From Solibacillus sp. FSL K6-1523 (GTDB lineage Bacteria > Bacillota > Bacilli > Bacillales_A > Planococcaceae), in the NCBI RefSeq assembly GCF_038005225.1, contig NZ_JBBOSU010000001.1, positions 4,070,001 to 4,134,000 of the forward strand: 64,000 nucleotides of DNA. Direction: 5' to 3'. Within the stretch, counting starts at the first letter, position 1. Every line of letters begins with the position of its first letter. A program made the translations under genes and the position numbers. Of the stretch, positions 45,267 through 54,276 are shown piece after piece. The notes under the pieces are model-generated. The model saw only the letters and a list, made by a program, of their open reading frames with translations. It ran no database searches and had not been told where the DNA came from.

Positions 45267-47666
45267 TTATTGCGCTTTCAATATGAGCTCATAGGTTGTA
45301 TCAACTTCATCGTTAATATTTGTTTTATGGTAATTGCCAGATACCCAATCAGCTACTTGATTATCGTACCACTTTGATTTTATATGCCCGCTTTGACCAG
45401 GACCTACTATGTGCTCAGCTGCAGATAAATTTTGTAAGTCTGCTACGAAGCGCCATGATGCACCATGATTGACGTTCCCTTTACCATCTTCAGCAGCCGC
45501 TTGTACCGTTACGCTTGATCCACCTACTGGTACCTTTTTTGGATTTAAGTAGCTAGCTATTAAATCCGAAGCACTTGATAATGGATGATTAAACGTCAGC
45601 TGACTATAGTTGCCCCATTTCCATTTTGATACAGACTTCCCGAATTCATCTTGAATTTTCACAATCGCATCTTCAAAAGCCGTATAGACAAATGTATCTA
45701 ATCCGCCTTCATCTGTAATCCAAACACCCGGGTTTCCGGCATATGCATCTTGTAGCATGTCATTTGTAATTTGCGCTTTAGCAGGCATCATTTTATAAAT
45801 ATCTGCTGGCATCGCATCTTCAAATAAAGACTTTTTCATATTTTCAAATAAAAAGTGATAAATAAGCGGTGCACCTTGATCTTGATCATCAAAGTAATCC
45901 CACTCTTCTAACAGTGTAATTGCTTCTTTATATTTCCCATCTGAATCTTTCGCTTTAATCGTTTCTAAAAACCCTGGTAAAAATTCCACTGCATGCAAGT
46001 TTTTCTTATCCATTTGCATGTTTTTCATATCTTCTGCAGTTAACTTTATTTGCTTATCTGCTTTTTCATCTACAATCATTTCGACAATACGCTCATAACG
46101 ATATGGCTGCGCCCAAAGATTTGACAGATGATACGGGTACTCTTTTCCGATGACTTCATTATTTGCCGTTGCAACAAAGCCTTCTACCGGATCAATCACT
46201 GTTGGCAATTCATCAAACGGAATATAGCTTTCCCAACCATAGGCAGAGGAATCACCTGGTACTGGCAGTGCACCTGTACCTTGCTTGCGAATTGGCACTA
46301 AACCATTTGCTTTATAGGCAATTTGCCCATCTGTTGACGCAAATACGAAATTTTGCGCGGGTGCTTTAAAGTCTTCTAAAGCGAGCTCAAATTCATCCCA
46401 ATTCGTCGCCTTGTTAAAGCCCATAATTGCCTTTAATTCCTGCGTTGATTGCAGAGCTGTCCATTGCATCGAAAACTGCTCTTTTACTTCCGTTTCCTTT
46501 GTAATAATGTTCGAAATGATTGGCCCATGTCTCGTTTCCACCACTTCAAAATCAACCGTCTGCCCACCTTTTACTTTAATCGGCTCTTGGCGTACTGTTG
46601 CATCTTCCCATTGTCCATCATATTTAAATTGATATGGATTTTCTGGGTTTGGCGTTTCAATATATAAATCTTGTACATCTGGATTGACGTTCGTTACACC
46701 CCAAGCAATTTCTTCATTATGTCCTAAAATAATACCTGGAATCCCAGCGAAAATAACACCACTTACATTTTGCTCTGGCGATTGTAAATGCATTTGATAC
46801 CAAACGGATGGTGTGCTTAACCCTAAATGAGGATCGTCTGCAAGTAACGGCTTCCCTGACTCTGTAAGTTCACCTGATACAACCCAGTTATTACTCCCAT
46901 TAAATTCTGGTGGTAAATAATCAGCAGTAAAAGCTGTTGCCACATTTGTTTTTATATTTAAATTCGCTTCAATAATTGATTTTGCATTTTCAGGATATTC
47001 TACAAATAATTCTTCTACTTGCTCCTGTGAATAATTTTGTATTGCCCATGAACGGAATGCTTGTTGATTCCAGTTGCCCCCTAAATCATACGCCATATAT
47101 TTACCGATTGTTAGAGAATCCATTGGCGTCCAAGGTTCAGGTGTATAGCCGAGCACCTTAAATTCATAGGATAGCTTGCTCGTTCCTTTTACTTCATCTA
47201 TAAAAGTATTAACCCCTTCCGCAAACCACTCTAAAACTTGTTTCGATTCGTCATCATAGCCATCCCATGAGCGCTCTGCTGCACGGCGCAAACTAAATGT
47301 ACGGAAATATTTGTCGGTACTAACCGCAGCTTCTCCAATTACTTCTGCTAAGTTACCACTTGCTTGACGACGCGCTAAATCCATTTGAAACAGGCGGTCT
47401 TGCGCTTGCACATAACCTTGTGCCCGGTATAAATCAGCATCCGATTGCGCTTCAATATGTGGAACCCCTACTTCATCACGCGTTACTTTTACCTCGCTTT
47501 CTAAAATCGAAACAACCGCTTCCCCTTTAATTAGTGGCTTCGATTGTGAAAGATATATTTGTAATCCTGCAACGGCAGCACCACCGGTAACGAGGAGTAT
47601 TCCCAGTACCCACATTGCGATTTTAAATAATTTGCTTTTTTTCGATTTTGTTGCCTGTCGTGCCAT
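45267..47666 (-). CDS. Penicillin acylase family Ntn-hydrolase
   Basis: A 799-residue member of the S45 Ntn-hydrolase family, which splits amide bonds of beta-lactams or N-acyl homoserine lactones. An N-terminal membrane anchor (KIAMWVLGILLVTGGAAVAG) places it outside the cell. The self-cleavage site is GSNNWV, with the new N-terminal Ser near residue 258. DDPHLGLSTPSVWYQ and the DYFDDQD region are family-typical. A GTG at 47675 forms part of the ribosome-binding site; the ATG at 47666 is preferred. Natural substrate unknown. Confidence 0.9.
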   Translation of the reverse strand: MARQATKSKKSKLFKIAMWVLGILLVTGGAAVAGLQIYLSQSKPLIKGEAVVSILESEVKVTRDEVGVPHIEAQSDADLYRAQGYVQAQDRLFQMDLARRQASGNLAEVIGEAAVSTDKYFRTFSLRRAAERSWDGYDDESKQVLEWFAEGVNTFIDEVKGTSKLSYEFKVLGYTPEPWTPMDSLTIGKYMAYDLGGNWNQQAFRSWAIQNYSQEQVEELFVEYPENAKSIIEANLNIKTNVATAFTADYLPPEFNGSNNWVVSGELTESGKPLLADDPHLGLSTPSVWYQMHLQSPEQNVSGVIFAGIPGIILGHNEEIAWGVTNVNPDVQDLYIETPNPENPYQFKYDGQWEDATVRQEPIKVKGGQTVDFEVVETRHGPIISNIITKETEVKEQFSMQWTALQSTQELKAIMGFNKATNWDEFELALEDFKAPAQNFVFASTDGQIAYKANGLVPIRKQGTGALPVPGDSSAYGWESYIPFDELPTVIDPVEGFVATANNEVIGKEYPYHLSNLWAQPYRYERIVEMIVDEKADKQIKLTAEDMKNMQMDKKNLHAVEFLPGFLETIKAKDSDGKYKEAITLLEEWDYFDDQDQGAPLIYHFLFENMKKSLFEDAMPADIYKMMPAKAQITNDMLQDAYAGNPGVWITDEGGLDTFVYTAFEDAIVKIQDEFGKSVSKWKWGNYSQLTFNHPLSSASDLIASYLNPKKVPVGGSSVTVQAAAEDGKGNVNHGASWRFVADLQNLSAAEHIVGPGQSGHIKSKWYDNQVADWVSGNYHKTNINDEVDTTYELILKAQ

Positions 47667-47764
47667 TTTATCCACCCCTATTGTCTATGTAATCATTCTG
47701 AATATCACTTATATTAATTTCCACACATTTTGACAAAATCCTGCAAATCTATTCTTATCCAACT

Positions 47765-48523
47765 TTATTTGTTATTTAGTTTTAGTAAAATTGGACAATG
47801 ATCGCTTCCTAAAATTTGAGCATGAATACTTGCTTCTGTAATATTTGCTACCAATCGATTCGATAGGATGAAATAATCGATACGCCACCCTATATTTCTT
47901 TCACGGACACTATTCATGTAAGACCACCACGTAAAATGATCGGTTTCATGCGGGTGACCATGTCGGAATGTATCGGTGAAGCCACTCGCCAATAATTCCG
48001 TCATTTTCCCGCGCTCTTCTATCGTAAATCCTGAGTTACCTTTATTGGATTTTGCATTTTTAATATCAATCTCTTCGTGTGCAACATTTAGATCTCCGCA
48101 ATAGATAACTGGCTTTTTCGCATCAAGCTCTTTTAAATACAGGGCAAGCTTGTCTTCCCAAAGCAGTCGGAAATCCAGTCGTGCCAAATCACGCTGTGCA
48201 TTCGGTGTATACACATTCACAACGTAATAATTTTCGTATTCTAATGTAATAATTCGCCCTTCTGCTTCGGACTCTTCCTCTCCGACACCATAAGAAACAT
48301 TTAAAGGCTCATGCTTTGTAAAGATAGCTGTTCCGGAGTACCCTTTTTTCTGTGCATAATTCCAATATTGATAATAGCCTTTTAGTTGTAATTCAATTTG
48401 CCCCGCTTGGCATTTTGTTTCCTGTATGCAAAAAAAGTCTGCATCCATTTCCATAAAGTAATCCAAAAATCCCTTTTTCACACATGCTCGTATTCCATTT
48501 ACATTCCACGAAATAAATTTCAT
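47765..48523 (-). CDS. exoA: Exodeoxyribonuclease III / AP endonuclease ExoA
   Basis: Repairs abasic sites in DNA. The 252-residue protein has all exonuclease III motifs: SWNVNGIRA, CIQETK, YSGTAIFTK, NVYTPN, CGDLNVAHEEIDI, GFTDTFRH and LGSDHCPILL. GGAAGG precedes the ATG. It lies downstream of murB, single gene, no evident regulator. Confidence 0.95.
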   Translation of the reverse strand: MKFISWNVNGIRACVKKGFLDYFMEMDADFFCIQETKCQAGQIELQLKGYYQYWNYAQKKGYSGTAIFTKHEPLNVSYGVGEEESEAEGRIITLEYENYYVVNVYTPNAQRDLARLDFRLLWEDKLALYLKELDAKKPVIYCGDLNVAHEEIDIKNAKSNKGNSGFTIEERGKMTELLASGFTDTFRHGHPHETDHFTWWSYMNSVRERNIGWRIDYFILSNRLVANITEASIHAQILGSDHCPILLKLNNK

Positions 48524-48609
48524 TGTTCTCTTCCTTCCATTAATCCATTACCCCTTGGATAACATTTGTTCCATTTTTGATTTGTGCTTGCATATTCACT
48601 GAAAGAAAA

Positions 48610-48653
48610 TAAAAAGAGACACTTTACGTTTTATATACGAAAAGTGCCTTCTT
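48610..48653 (-). terminator. Terminator of murB
   Basis: Stem AGGCACTTTTCG / CGTAAAGTGTCT with a T-run on the minus strand, just after the murB stop. Confidence 0.75.
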
Positions 48654-48655
48654 AG

Positions 48656-49567
48656 TTAGTCCTCGCCGACGATTTTAACTTCCATCTCAAGATCTACATT
48701 AAATTTTTCCTTCACAACTTTTTGCACCATTTTAATTGTTTCGATATAGTCCGTTGCGGATGCATTGTCTTTATTAATAATAAAGCCTGCATGTTTTGTA
48801 GAAACCTCTGCTCCACCTACGCCTTTACCTTGTAAATCACTGTCTTGTATTAGCTTTCCAGCAAAATAGCCTGGTGGACGTTTAAACACACTGCCCGCAG
48901 ATGGATATTCTAACGGCTGTTTTGATTCACGCTGATGTGTTAAATCTGCTATTTTGGCATCAATTTCTTGCTGGTCACCATGTGTTAATTCGAATGTTGC
49001 TGAAAGTACATAATAACCATTTTTAGCAATAATGCTTTTTCGGTACGACAATTCAAGCTGTTCATTCGTTAAAATGATTTGTTCGCCTTCTGGTGTAAGT
49101 AGGGTACAAGAGGTAACAATATCTTTCACTTCGCCCCCGTATGCACCAGCATTCATTGCCATCGCACCCCCGATTGAACCCGGAATACCACATGCAAATT
49201 CAAAACCCGTTAAACATTGAGCCGCCGCCATTTTAGATACTTCTTTAATAAGTGCACCACTTTGCACGATGATCGTGTTCCCCTCAATGCGAACTTCATT
49301 TAATAAAGAAAAATGTAGTACAATACCACGAATCCCACCGTCACGGACAACCATATTCGAACCATTCCCTAACATAAGTAGTGGAATTTGATGTTCATGT
49401 GCGTATTTTACAACTGCTGCTGCTTGCTCTTCTGTTTCAGGTAAAACGAATAAATCTGCCTTACCGCCAAGTTTGGTCATCGTATATTTTTTTAATGATT
49501 CGTTTCGTTTTATATTATGTGCTGGAACCCACTGTGCTAAATCTAGTTCCCATTGATTCAATGTCAT
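48656..49567 (-). CDS. murB: UDP-N-acetylenolpyruvoylglucosamine reductase
   Basis: MurB reduces UDP-GlcNAc-enolpyruvate to UDP-MurNAc with FAD and NADPH. The 303-residue short type II form has TMTKLGGKADL, the FAD motif NGSNMVVRDGGI, ACGIPGSIGGAMAMNAGAYG, and SAGSVFKRP with the catalytic serine. AGAAAGGA aligns the ATG at 49567 with an 8-base spacing; the ATG three codons upstream is too close. It is outside the dcw cluster. Confidence 0.95.
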   Translation of the reverse strand: MTLNQWELDLAQWVPAHNIKRNESLKKYTMTKLGGKADLFVLPETEEQAAAVVKYAHEHQIPLLMLGNGSNMVVRDGGIRGIVLHFSLLNEVRIEGNTIIVQSGALIKEVSKMAAAQCLTGFEFACGIPGSIGGAMAMNAGAYGGEVKDIVTSCTLLTPEGEQIILTNEQLELSYRKSIIAKNGYYVLSATFELTHGDQQEIDAKIADLTHQRESKQPLEYPSAGSVFKRPPGYFAGKLIQDSDLQGKGVGGAEVSTKHAGFIINKDNASATDYIETIKMVQKVVKEKFNVDLEMEVKIVGED

Positions 49568-49650
49568 AAAAGCCATTTCCTTTCTTGCTAAAGCTCAGTA
49601 CTCCTTTAGTATCTGTTTTTACCGTGCTTTTTACAAGTAAAACTGCATTC

Positions 49651-49956
49651 CTACAACCACTTTTTCGACCAATCTTCAATTTCTCTGACAACTTGCTCAA
49701 GAGAGTGTCCTTTTTCAGTTAATGAATACTCTACTCGAATCGGAACTTCAGAAAAAACATTACGTTCTACAATACCTTCCTTCTCTAACTCTTTAAGACG
49801 CTCAGACAATAAGCGACCACTAATCGGTAATGAGGATTCAATCGCATTAAAACGTTGTGCTCCATCTAATAATTGATAAATAATTAATGCCGTCCATCGC
49901 TTCCCTACAAGCTCCATCGCTTTTGATAATCGTGGACATAATGGTGTTTCTTTCAC
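49651..49956 (-). CDS. HxlR-family transcriptional regulator
   Basis: A 101-residue winged-helix regulator. The HxlR signature is CPRLSKAMELVGKRWTALI, with the conserved near-N-terminal Cys used by YodB/HypR-type thiol sensors, and RLLSERLKELEKEGIV. The start is GTG at 49956 after GAGGTG; a GTG three codons earlier is in the ribosome-binding site. It is divergent from the yceI-like gene, which it may control through a dyad at 50050-50066. Confidence 0.9.
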   Translation of the reverse strand: MKETPLCPRLSKAMELVGKRWTALIIYQLLDGAQRFNAIESSLPISGRLLSERLKELEKEGIVERNVFSEVPIRVEYSLTEKGHSLEQVVREIEDWSKKWL

Positions 49957-50049
49957 TTTTTTCACCTCTATATTTTAATTCTATACAATATAAATTAGTA
50001 AAATGTATACTTTCTTTATTTTATTTTAACACTTTCCTTCAATTACGAA

Positions 50050-50066
50050 AAGTAAGTAGCTTACTT
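50050..50066. promoter_or_regulatory. Candidate HxlR operator
   Basis: Perfect dyad AAGTAAG-TAG-CTTACTT near the middle of the 187-base divergent gap between the HxlR and YceI genes. The ACTTAC half-site resembles those of other HxlR regulators as I recall them. Confidence 0.5.
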
Positions 50067-50143
50067 CCAATCGTTGTAATTAATATCCAAGTATTTTATG
50101 ATAAACATATAAATACAGTTCGAACTATTTAGGGGGATATACC

Positions 50144-50668
50144 ATGACTACATATGCTATTGACTTCAGACATTCATCTATTAATTTTTCGATCAAACAT
50201 ATGATGATTTCTAAAATTCACGGAGGATTTAATTCGTTTTCTGGTCATGTACAAATGGAGCAAATAGAGGATTTTAAAAATGCCGAAATTCGCTTTGATC
50301 TAGATGTCGCAAGTATTAATACACGTGATCATTCACGTGATCATCATTTAGTATCCGCTGATTTTTTCGATGCTGATCGTTACCCTAAAATTACGTTTAT
50401 AAAGACAGCAACAGAAGGTGACAATAAAAATTTTAAGCTGATTGGCGATTTAACAATTAAAGACCTCACAAAAGAAGTTGTTTTTGATGTCATTTATTCC
50501 GGTCATGTCAAAAGTCCGTGGAATACAGATGCTTACGGCTTTTCATGTACAACACTCCTCAATCGTAAAAATTTTAACTTAACATACAATGCTGCACTTG
50601 AGTCTGGTGGGGTTTTAATTGGTGAAGACGTTCAAATCAATGTTGAATTGGCATTAAATCCTTTATAA
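50144..50668 (+). CDS. YceI-family protein
   Basis: A 174-residue lipocalin-like YceI protein: IDFRHSSINFSIKHMMISKIHGGF, RDHHLVSADFFDADRYP, ITFIKT and LNRKNFNLTYN. The fold binds isoprenoid-type lipids in other bacteria. There is no signal peptide, so it is probably cytoplasmic. GGGGG lies 8 bases before the ATG. Followed after 25 bases by a DUF2500 gene, likely cotranscribed. Confidence 0.9.
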   Translation: MTTYAIDFRHSSINFSIKHMMISKIHGGFNSFSGHVQMEQIEDFKNAEIRFDLDVASINTRDHSRDHHLVSADFFDADRYPKITFIKTATEGDNKNFKLIGDLTIKDLTKEVVFDVIYSGHVKSPWNTDAYGFSCTTLLNRKNFNLTYNAALESGGVLIGEDVQINVELALNPL

Positions 50669-50693
50669 TTTCAAAAGGAAAAGGAAGGTTTAT

Positions 50694-51038
50694 ATGTATT
50701 TCGATGATGGGTTTTTTTCAATTTTTACTATAATAGTTCCGCTTTTCATCATTACAATATTTGGAATTATTATTTACAGTGTATTTTCTAACGTTAAGCA
50801 GGGTATCAAGAACAATAATTCTCCATTGCTATCTGTTCCTGCACAAGTAGTAACGAAAAGAACTACTGTACGAGGGGAGCGCTCTTACACAACTTATTTT
50901 GTCACATTTGAAGTGCAGAGTGGTGATCGAATGGAATTCGAAGTAAAAGGTGAGCAATTTGGGATGCTCGTTGAGAAGGATTTAGGGTTATTAGCTTTCC
51001 AGGGAAGTCGTTTTATTTCATTTGAGCGCCAGAAATAA
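50694..51038 (+). CDS. DUF2500 membrane protein
   Basis: A 114-residue protein with one N-terminal membrane helix (FTIIVPLFIITIFGIIIYSVF) and a beta-rich DUF2500 domain (QVVTKRTTVRGERSYTTYFVTFEV, FEVKGEQFGMLVEKDLGLLAFQGSRFI). Function unknown; the fold recalls PH/SH3-like membrane-associated domains. AAAGGAAGG precedes the ATG. Confidence 0.85.
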   Translation: MYFDDGFFSIFTIIVPLFIITIFGIIIYSVFSNVKQGIKNNNSPLLSVPAQVVTKRTTVRGERSYTTYFVTFEVQSGDRMEFEVKGEQFGMLVEKDLGLLAFQGSRFISFERQK

Positions 51039-51052
51039 AAAGCTATAAATAT

Positions 51053-51085
51053 AAAAAGCTTCTCGCAAATTGCGAGAAGCCTTTT
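51053..51085. terminator. Bidirectional terminator between DUF2500 and azoR
   Basis: Perfect stem GCTTCTCGCAA / TTGCGAGAAGC with A and T tracts on both sides; the two genes converge on it. Confidence 0.93.
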
Positions 51086-51095
51086 CATATTATAA

Positions 51096-51734
51096 TTAAG
51101 CTGTTACTGTAGCTAATTTTTGTGCAACTTCTTTAACTTGCGCTAAACCTGCTTCAATAATGTTTGCAGCTTCTGCTTGGTTAGCATTGTGACCTTCGAT
51201 AATTACTTCGCCTACTTTTGCCATACCATATACACCGCTCATTACTGTGTTGATGTATGTTGCAGCCATTTCCATTGGAGCTGTTTCTGGTGTTGAGTAA
51301 ATGCCACCACGAGCTGATAATACCATATATTTTTTGTCTGTCATTAAGCTTACTAAGTTACCGTTCTCATCATATTTGAATGAGTAGCCTGCGCTGTAAG
51401 TGTAATCGATGAATGATTGTAATGCTGCAGGAATTGTTAAGTTCCATAATGGGAAAGCAAATACTACTAAATCAGCAGCTGTTAATGCTTCACGAGATTT
51501 GTTCATTGATTCGATTGAAGCTTGCTCACGAGCTGTTAATGCTTCACCAGCTTGTGCTTTACCGAAAGCGTTGAATAATTCTTGACCGAAGTACTCTAAG
51601 TTTTCTTCAAATACGTCAAAAGTTGAAAGTGTTAAACCTTCTACTTTAGCAGCTTCTGCCATGAATGTTTCATACATTTTTGTTGATACGCCATCTGGGC
51701 GGTTGTTCGCTTTAATTACTAATACGTTTGTCAT
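51096..51734 (-). CDS. azoR: FMN-dependent NADH-azoreductase
   Basis: A flavodoxin-fold quinone and azo reductase. The 212-residue protein has VLVIKANNRPDGVSTK, FAFPLWNLTIPAALQSFIDY and MVLSARGGIYS (FMN phosphate and isoalloxazine contacts). Such enzymes protect against quinones and diamide. AAGGAG precedes the ATG. A -35/-10 pair and an MhqR-like operator lie directly upstream, suggesting quinone-responsive control as for the B. subtilis paralogue AzoR2. Confidence 0.9.
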   Translation of the reverse strand: MTNVLVIKANNRPDGVSTKMYETFMAEAAKVEGLTLSTFDVFEENLEYFGQELFNAFGKAQAGEALTAREQASIESMNKSREALTAADLVVFAFPLWNLTIPAALQSFIDYTYSAGYSFKYDENGNLVSLMTDKKYMVLSARGGIYSTPETAPMEMAATYINTVMSGVYGMAKVGEVIIEGHNANQAEAANIIEAGLAQVKEVAQKLATVTA

Positions 51735-51770
51735 ACTATGTTAACTCTCCTTAGTTATCCTAATTTTATA

Positions 51771-51788
51771 TATCTCGATTTCGAGGTA
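51771..51788. promoter_or_regulatory. MhqR-like operator upstream of azoR
   Basis: TATCTCGATTTCGAGGTA is a nearly perfect inverted repeat (one mismatch). It matches the B. subtilis MhqR operator pattern tATCTcgaATTCgAGATa as I recall it. It lies between the -10 box and the ATG, where a repressor would block initiation. Confidence 0.6.
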
Positions 51789-51795
51789 CTTTATT

Positions 51796-51824
51796 ATAAT
51801 ATACAATTATTCGTAAAAAATCAA
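51796..51824 (-). promoter_or_regulatory. azoR promoter
   Basis: TTGATT (51819-51824) and TATTAT (51796-51801), 17 bases apart on the minus strand, immediately upstream of the dyad. Confidence 0.65.
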
Positions 51825-51841
51825 CTGGATTATCCTCAGAC

Positions 51842-51966
51842 TTTAGACTGATGTCTATTATAATTTATATAATTACGTCCGGAGGCATTGGACTAGTACG
51901 ATACCAGTCACTCAGAATTTGCCGCAGGACGTGATGGTTCACTACAGTTCCCCTATTCAGGAAAGT
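51842..51966. repeat. Dispersed repeat, copy D (3' end of the DsbA-like gene)
   Basis: TTTAGACTGAT (51842), AATTACG (51871), GATACCAGTCACTCAGAATT-TGCC (from 51900) and GGACGTGATGG align with copies A and B at the same spacing. Its right end meets the TAA of the DsbA-like gene, as copy B does with the esterase. Confidence 0.6.
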
Positions 51967-51967
51967 C

Positions 51968-52672
51968 TTAAATTTCACAAGAATCATCTGTGCAAGTAGG
52001 ACCATTCCCACCTTGCATATTTAAAGGTTTTCTTAAGCCCGCTTCTTGAGCCGCCTTTTCAATCGTTTGCTCAAAAACCTCTTGTGGTTGCGCTCCAGCA
52101 ATACCGTACTTATTATCAATTACGAAAAATGGTACACCGCGCACGCCTAGTTGCTGTGCAACGGCAATATCTTGATGTACTTCATCTTCAAATTGATTAC
52201 TCGCGATAATTTCTTTCGCTGCATCTGATGATAAGCCCGCTTTTTCAACAAGCGCTAATAAAACATCCGCCTGCCCAATTGCTTGCCCTTCTAAGAAATA
52301 TGCTTTTAGCACAAGCTCCGTAAATTCTTTCCCTTTACCTTCTGCCTCTGCCCATTTTGCTAAACGATGCGCTTTCACTGTGTTAGCTGTTTTCATATCG
52401 TCAAAATTGTAATCTAACCCAACGTCTTTTGCTCGCATCTTAACATTGTCAGACATATTTTTTACTTCTTCTAAAGACATATTATATTTCTGTTGTAAAT
52501 CATCGTAAACTGATCCCGCGGCATCCACAGGTGTATTTGGATCTAATAAATAACTTTTATATTCAATCTCTACCGCCTGTTCATAACCTGTTTTTTTCAA
52601 CGCGATTTCTAATTGTCTTTTACCGATATAACAAAATGGACATACATAATCTGACCAAACTTCAATTTTCAT
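51968..52672 (-). CDS. DsbA-family (FrnE-like) thiol oxidoreductase
   Basis: A 234-residue cytoplasmic thioredoxin-fold protein of the FrnE group. The redox motif is CPFC near residue 12 (WSDYVCPFCYIGKRQLE), with the cis-proline loop GVRGVPFFVID. The frame is open 37 codons further upstream, but GGAGAG lies 8 bases before the ATG at 52672. The C-terminal end has another Cys pair (CTDDSC), unusual for the group. Divergent from the Rieske-FAD gene. Confidence 0.88.
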   Translation of the reverse strand: MKIEVWSDYVCPFCYIGKRQLEIALKKTGYEQAVEIEYKSYLLDPNTPVDAAGSVYDDLQQKYNMSLEEVKNMSDNVKMRAKDVGLDYNFDDMKTANTVKAHRLAKWAEAEGKGKEFTELVLKAYFLEGQAIGQADVLLALVEKAGLSSDAAKEIIASNQFEDEVHQDIAVAQQLGVRGVPFFVIDNKYGIAGAQPQEVFEQTIEKAAQEAGLRKPLNMQGGNGPTCTDDSCEI

Positions 52673-52844
52673 TTGATTCACTCTCCTCGTAATGTATTGT
52701 ATCGGAATACTAAAAATATGTACATTAAGCGGATTGCAATCTACATCATTAATTCCTTTCAGAACGGAGACCTTAGTAGCCATTATTAATACGTTGTATA
52801 AAATATGAACATTATCATCATCCTAAAAATAAAAAGGTGATATA

Positions 52845-54233
52845 TTGAAACAGTCGCTCTGGTTAGAACATGTTCCTACGATTTCTGCTCCATCATTAAA
52901 ACAATCCATTCAATGCGATATTTGTATTATCGGAGGGGGGCTTAATGGCATTTACAACGCTTATTTACTTGCAAAAAAGGGCTTCCACGTCGTATTAATC
53001 GAAGCGCTTAGTGAATTTTCACACGGTACAACAGCCTTTTCAACAGGTAAATTAACGGCACAGCATAGCTTAATTTATTCAGCCTTAACAACGGAGCAAG
53101 GGAAGCTTTATTATGAAGCGAATCATTCGGCAATTGAACGTGCACTTGAAACGAATCCCCCTAGTTTTTCACGAGCTACCTCTTTTTTATATACAGGTAC
53201 CTCTACTGGTAAAGAACAATTGGCTGCGGAAGCCGAATGTTATAAGAAAATAGGGATTCCCTACGTTGCAACAAATGAAACAGAGCTCGCATTATCCGCA
53301 CAATTAGCACTTGGTATGAAAGGTGAAGGGCAAATTAATCCCTTCTTTTTTGCTCAACATTTTGTACAACTTGCTAGACAACATGGTGCAGAACTCTTTT
53401 TAAATACACGTGTTACACAAATTCATTCCAATAAAAAATGCGTATCCACTGAACAAGGGCATGATATTCAATATAAAAAACTCATCTTATGCACGCATTA
53501 CCCAATTGAGTCACTTCGGCGATTGTATAGTGTAAAACTTCAAGTAGATCGTTCCTATTTGACCGCTACGAAGTGTACGCAATTATTACAAGAGCAATAT
53601 ATAAGCATTGATGAACAAACTCGGACAATACGGACAGCGCTTATTAATAACGTGCCTTATTTTGTTTATGGTGGTCGCTCACATACAGCTGGAACTGTTA
53701 CACATACGGAACCATTTTATACAACGCTCCACACGGAATTAAAAAATCAATTTGGTTTGCCTGCTCCGAAATATAGTTGGAGCGCACAAGATATTCAAAC
53801 ACCCGATAAAGTTCCTTACATCGGGCAGCTATCTCCAAATGACGATAGTATGTATATTGCAACCGGCTTTAATAAGTGGGGTCTTTCAACCGCGCTCGTT
53901 GCTGGGGAAATTATAAGCAACTTAATTTCAAAAACACCACATCCTGCCACAGAATTATTTTCACCAAGCCGCTCTAGCTTCGGTGATAAACTGTATTTCA
54001 TGATTCAAACGGGTGGCTTTGTTGGTAAGGAATTTATTAAAGGTCATGTGACACGGGCAAATGCACCACGCTGTACTCATCTCGGTTGTAAAACACGGTG
54101 GAATGATGCTGACCGCACATGGGATTGCCCATGCCATGGTTCACGGTATGATGAACACGGACAAGTAATTGAAGGTCCCGCTGTTTATCCATTAGACATG
54201 ACAAAGTTGCAACATGGGCAAGGTGAACTGTAA
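52845..54233 (+). CDS. FAD-dependent oxidoreductase fused to a Rieske [2Fe-2S] domain (YhfW-like)
   Basis: A 462-residue protein. The N-terminal DAO-type FAD domain has CIIGGGLNGIYNAYLLA (Rossmann GxGxxG-type) and HGTTAFSTGKLTAQH. The C-terminal Rieske domain has CTHLGC (Cys410) and CPCHGSRYDEHG, with the two Cys and two His ligands. B. subtilis YhfW has the same layout; substrate and electron acceptor are unknown. The start is TTG, 7 bases after AAAAAGGTG. Divergent from the DsbA-like gene. Confidence 0.9.
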   Translation: MKQSLWLEHVPTISAPSLKQSIQCDICIIGGGLNGIYNAYLLAKKGFHVVLIEALSEFSHGTTAFSTGKLTAQHSLIYSALTTEQGKLYYEANHSAIERALETNPPSFSRATSFLYTGTSTGKEQLAAEAECYKKIGIPYVATNETELALSAQLALGMKGEGQINPFFFAQHFVQLARQHGAELFLNTRVTQIHSNKKCVSTEQGHDIQYKKLILCTHYPIESLRRLYSVKLQVDRSYLTATKCTQLLQEQYISIDEQTRTIRTALINNVPYFVYGGRSHTAGTVTHTEPFYTTLHTELKNQFGLPAPKYSWSAQDIQTPDKVPYIGQLSPNDDSMYIATGFNKWGLSTALVAGEIISNLISKTPHPATELFSPSRSSFGDKLYFMIQTGGFVGKEFIKGHVTRANAPRCTHLGCKTRWNDADRTWDCPCHGSRYDEHGQVIEGPAVYPLDMTKLQHGQGEL

Positions 54234-54234
54234 C

Positions 54235-54276
54235 AAAAAATCCGGTGCTTTTAGAATAGGCACCGGATTTTTTTTA
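54235..54276. terminator. Bidirectional terminator between the Rieske-FAD gene and ppaC
   Basis: Stem ATCCGGTGC / GCACCGGAT with long A and T tracts on both sides of convergent genes. Confidence 0.94.
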
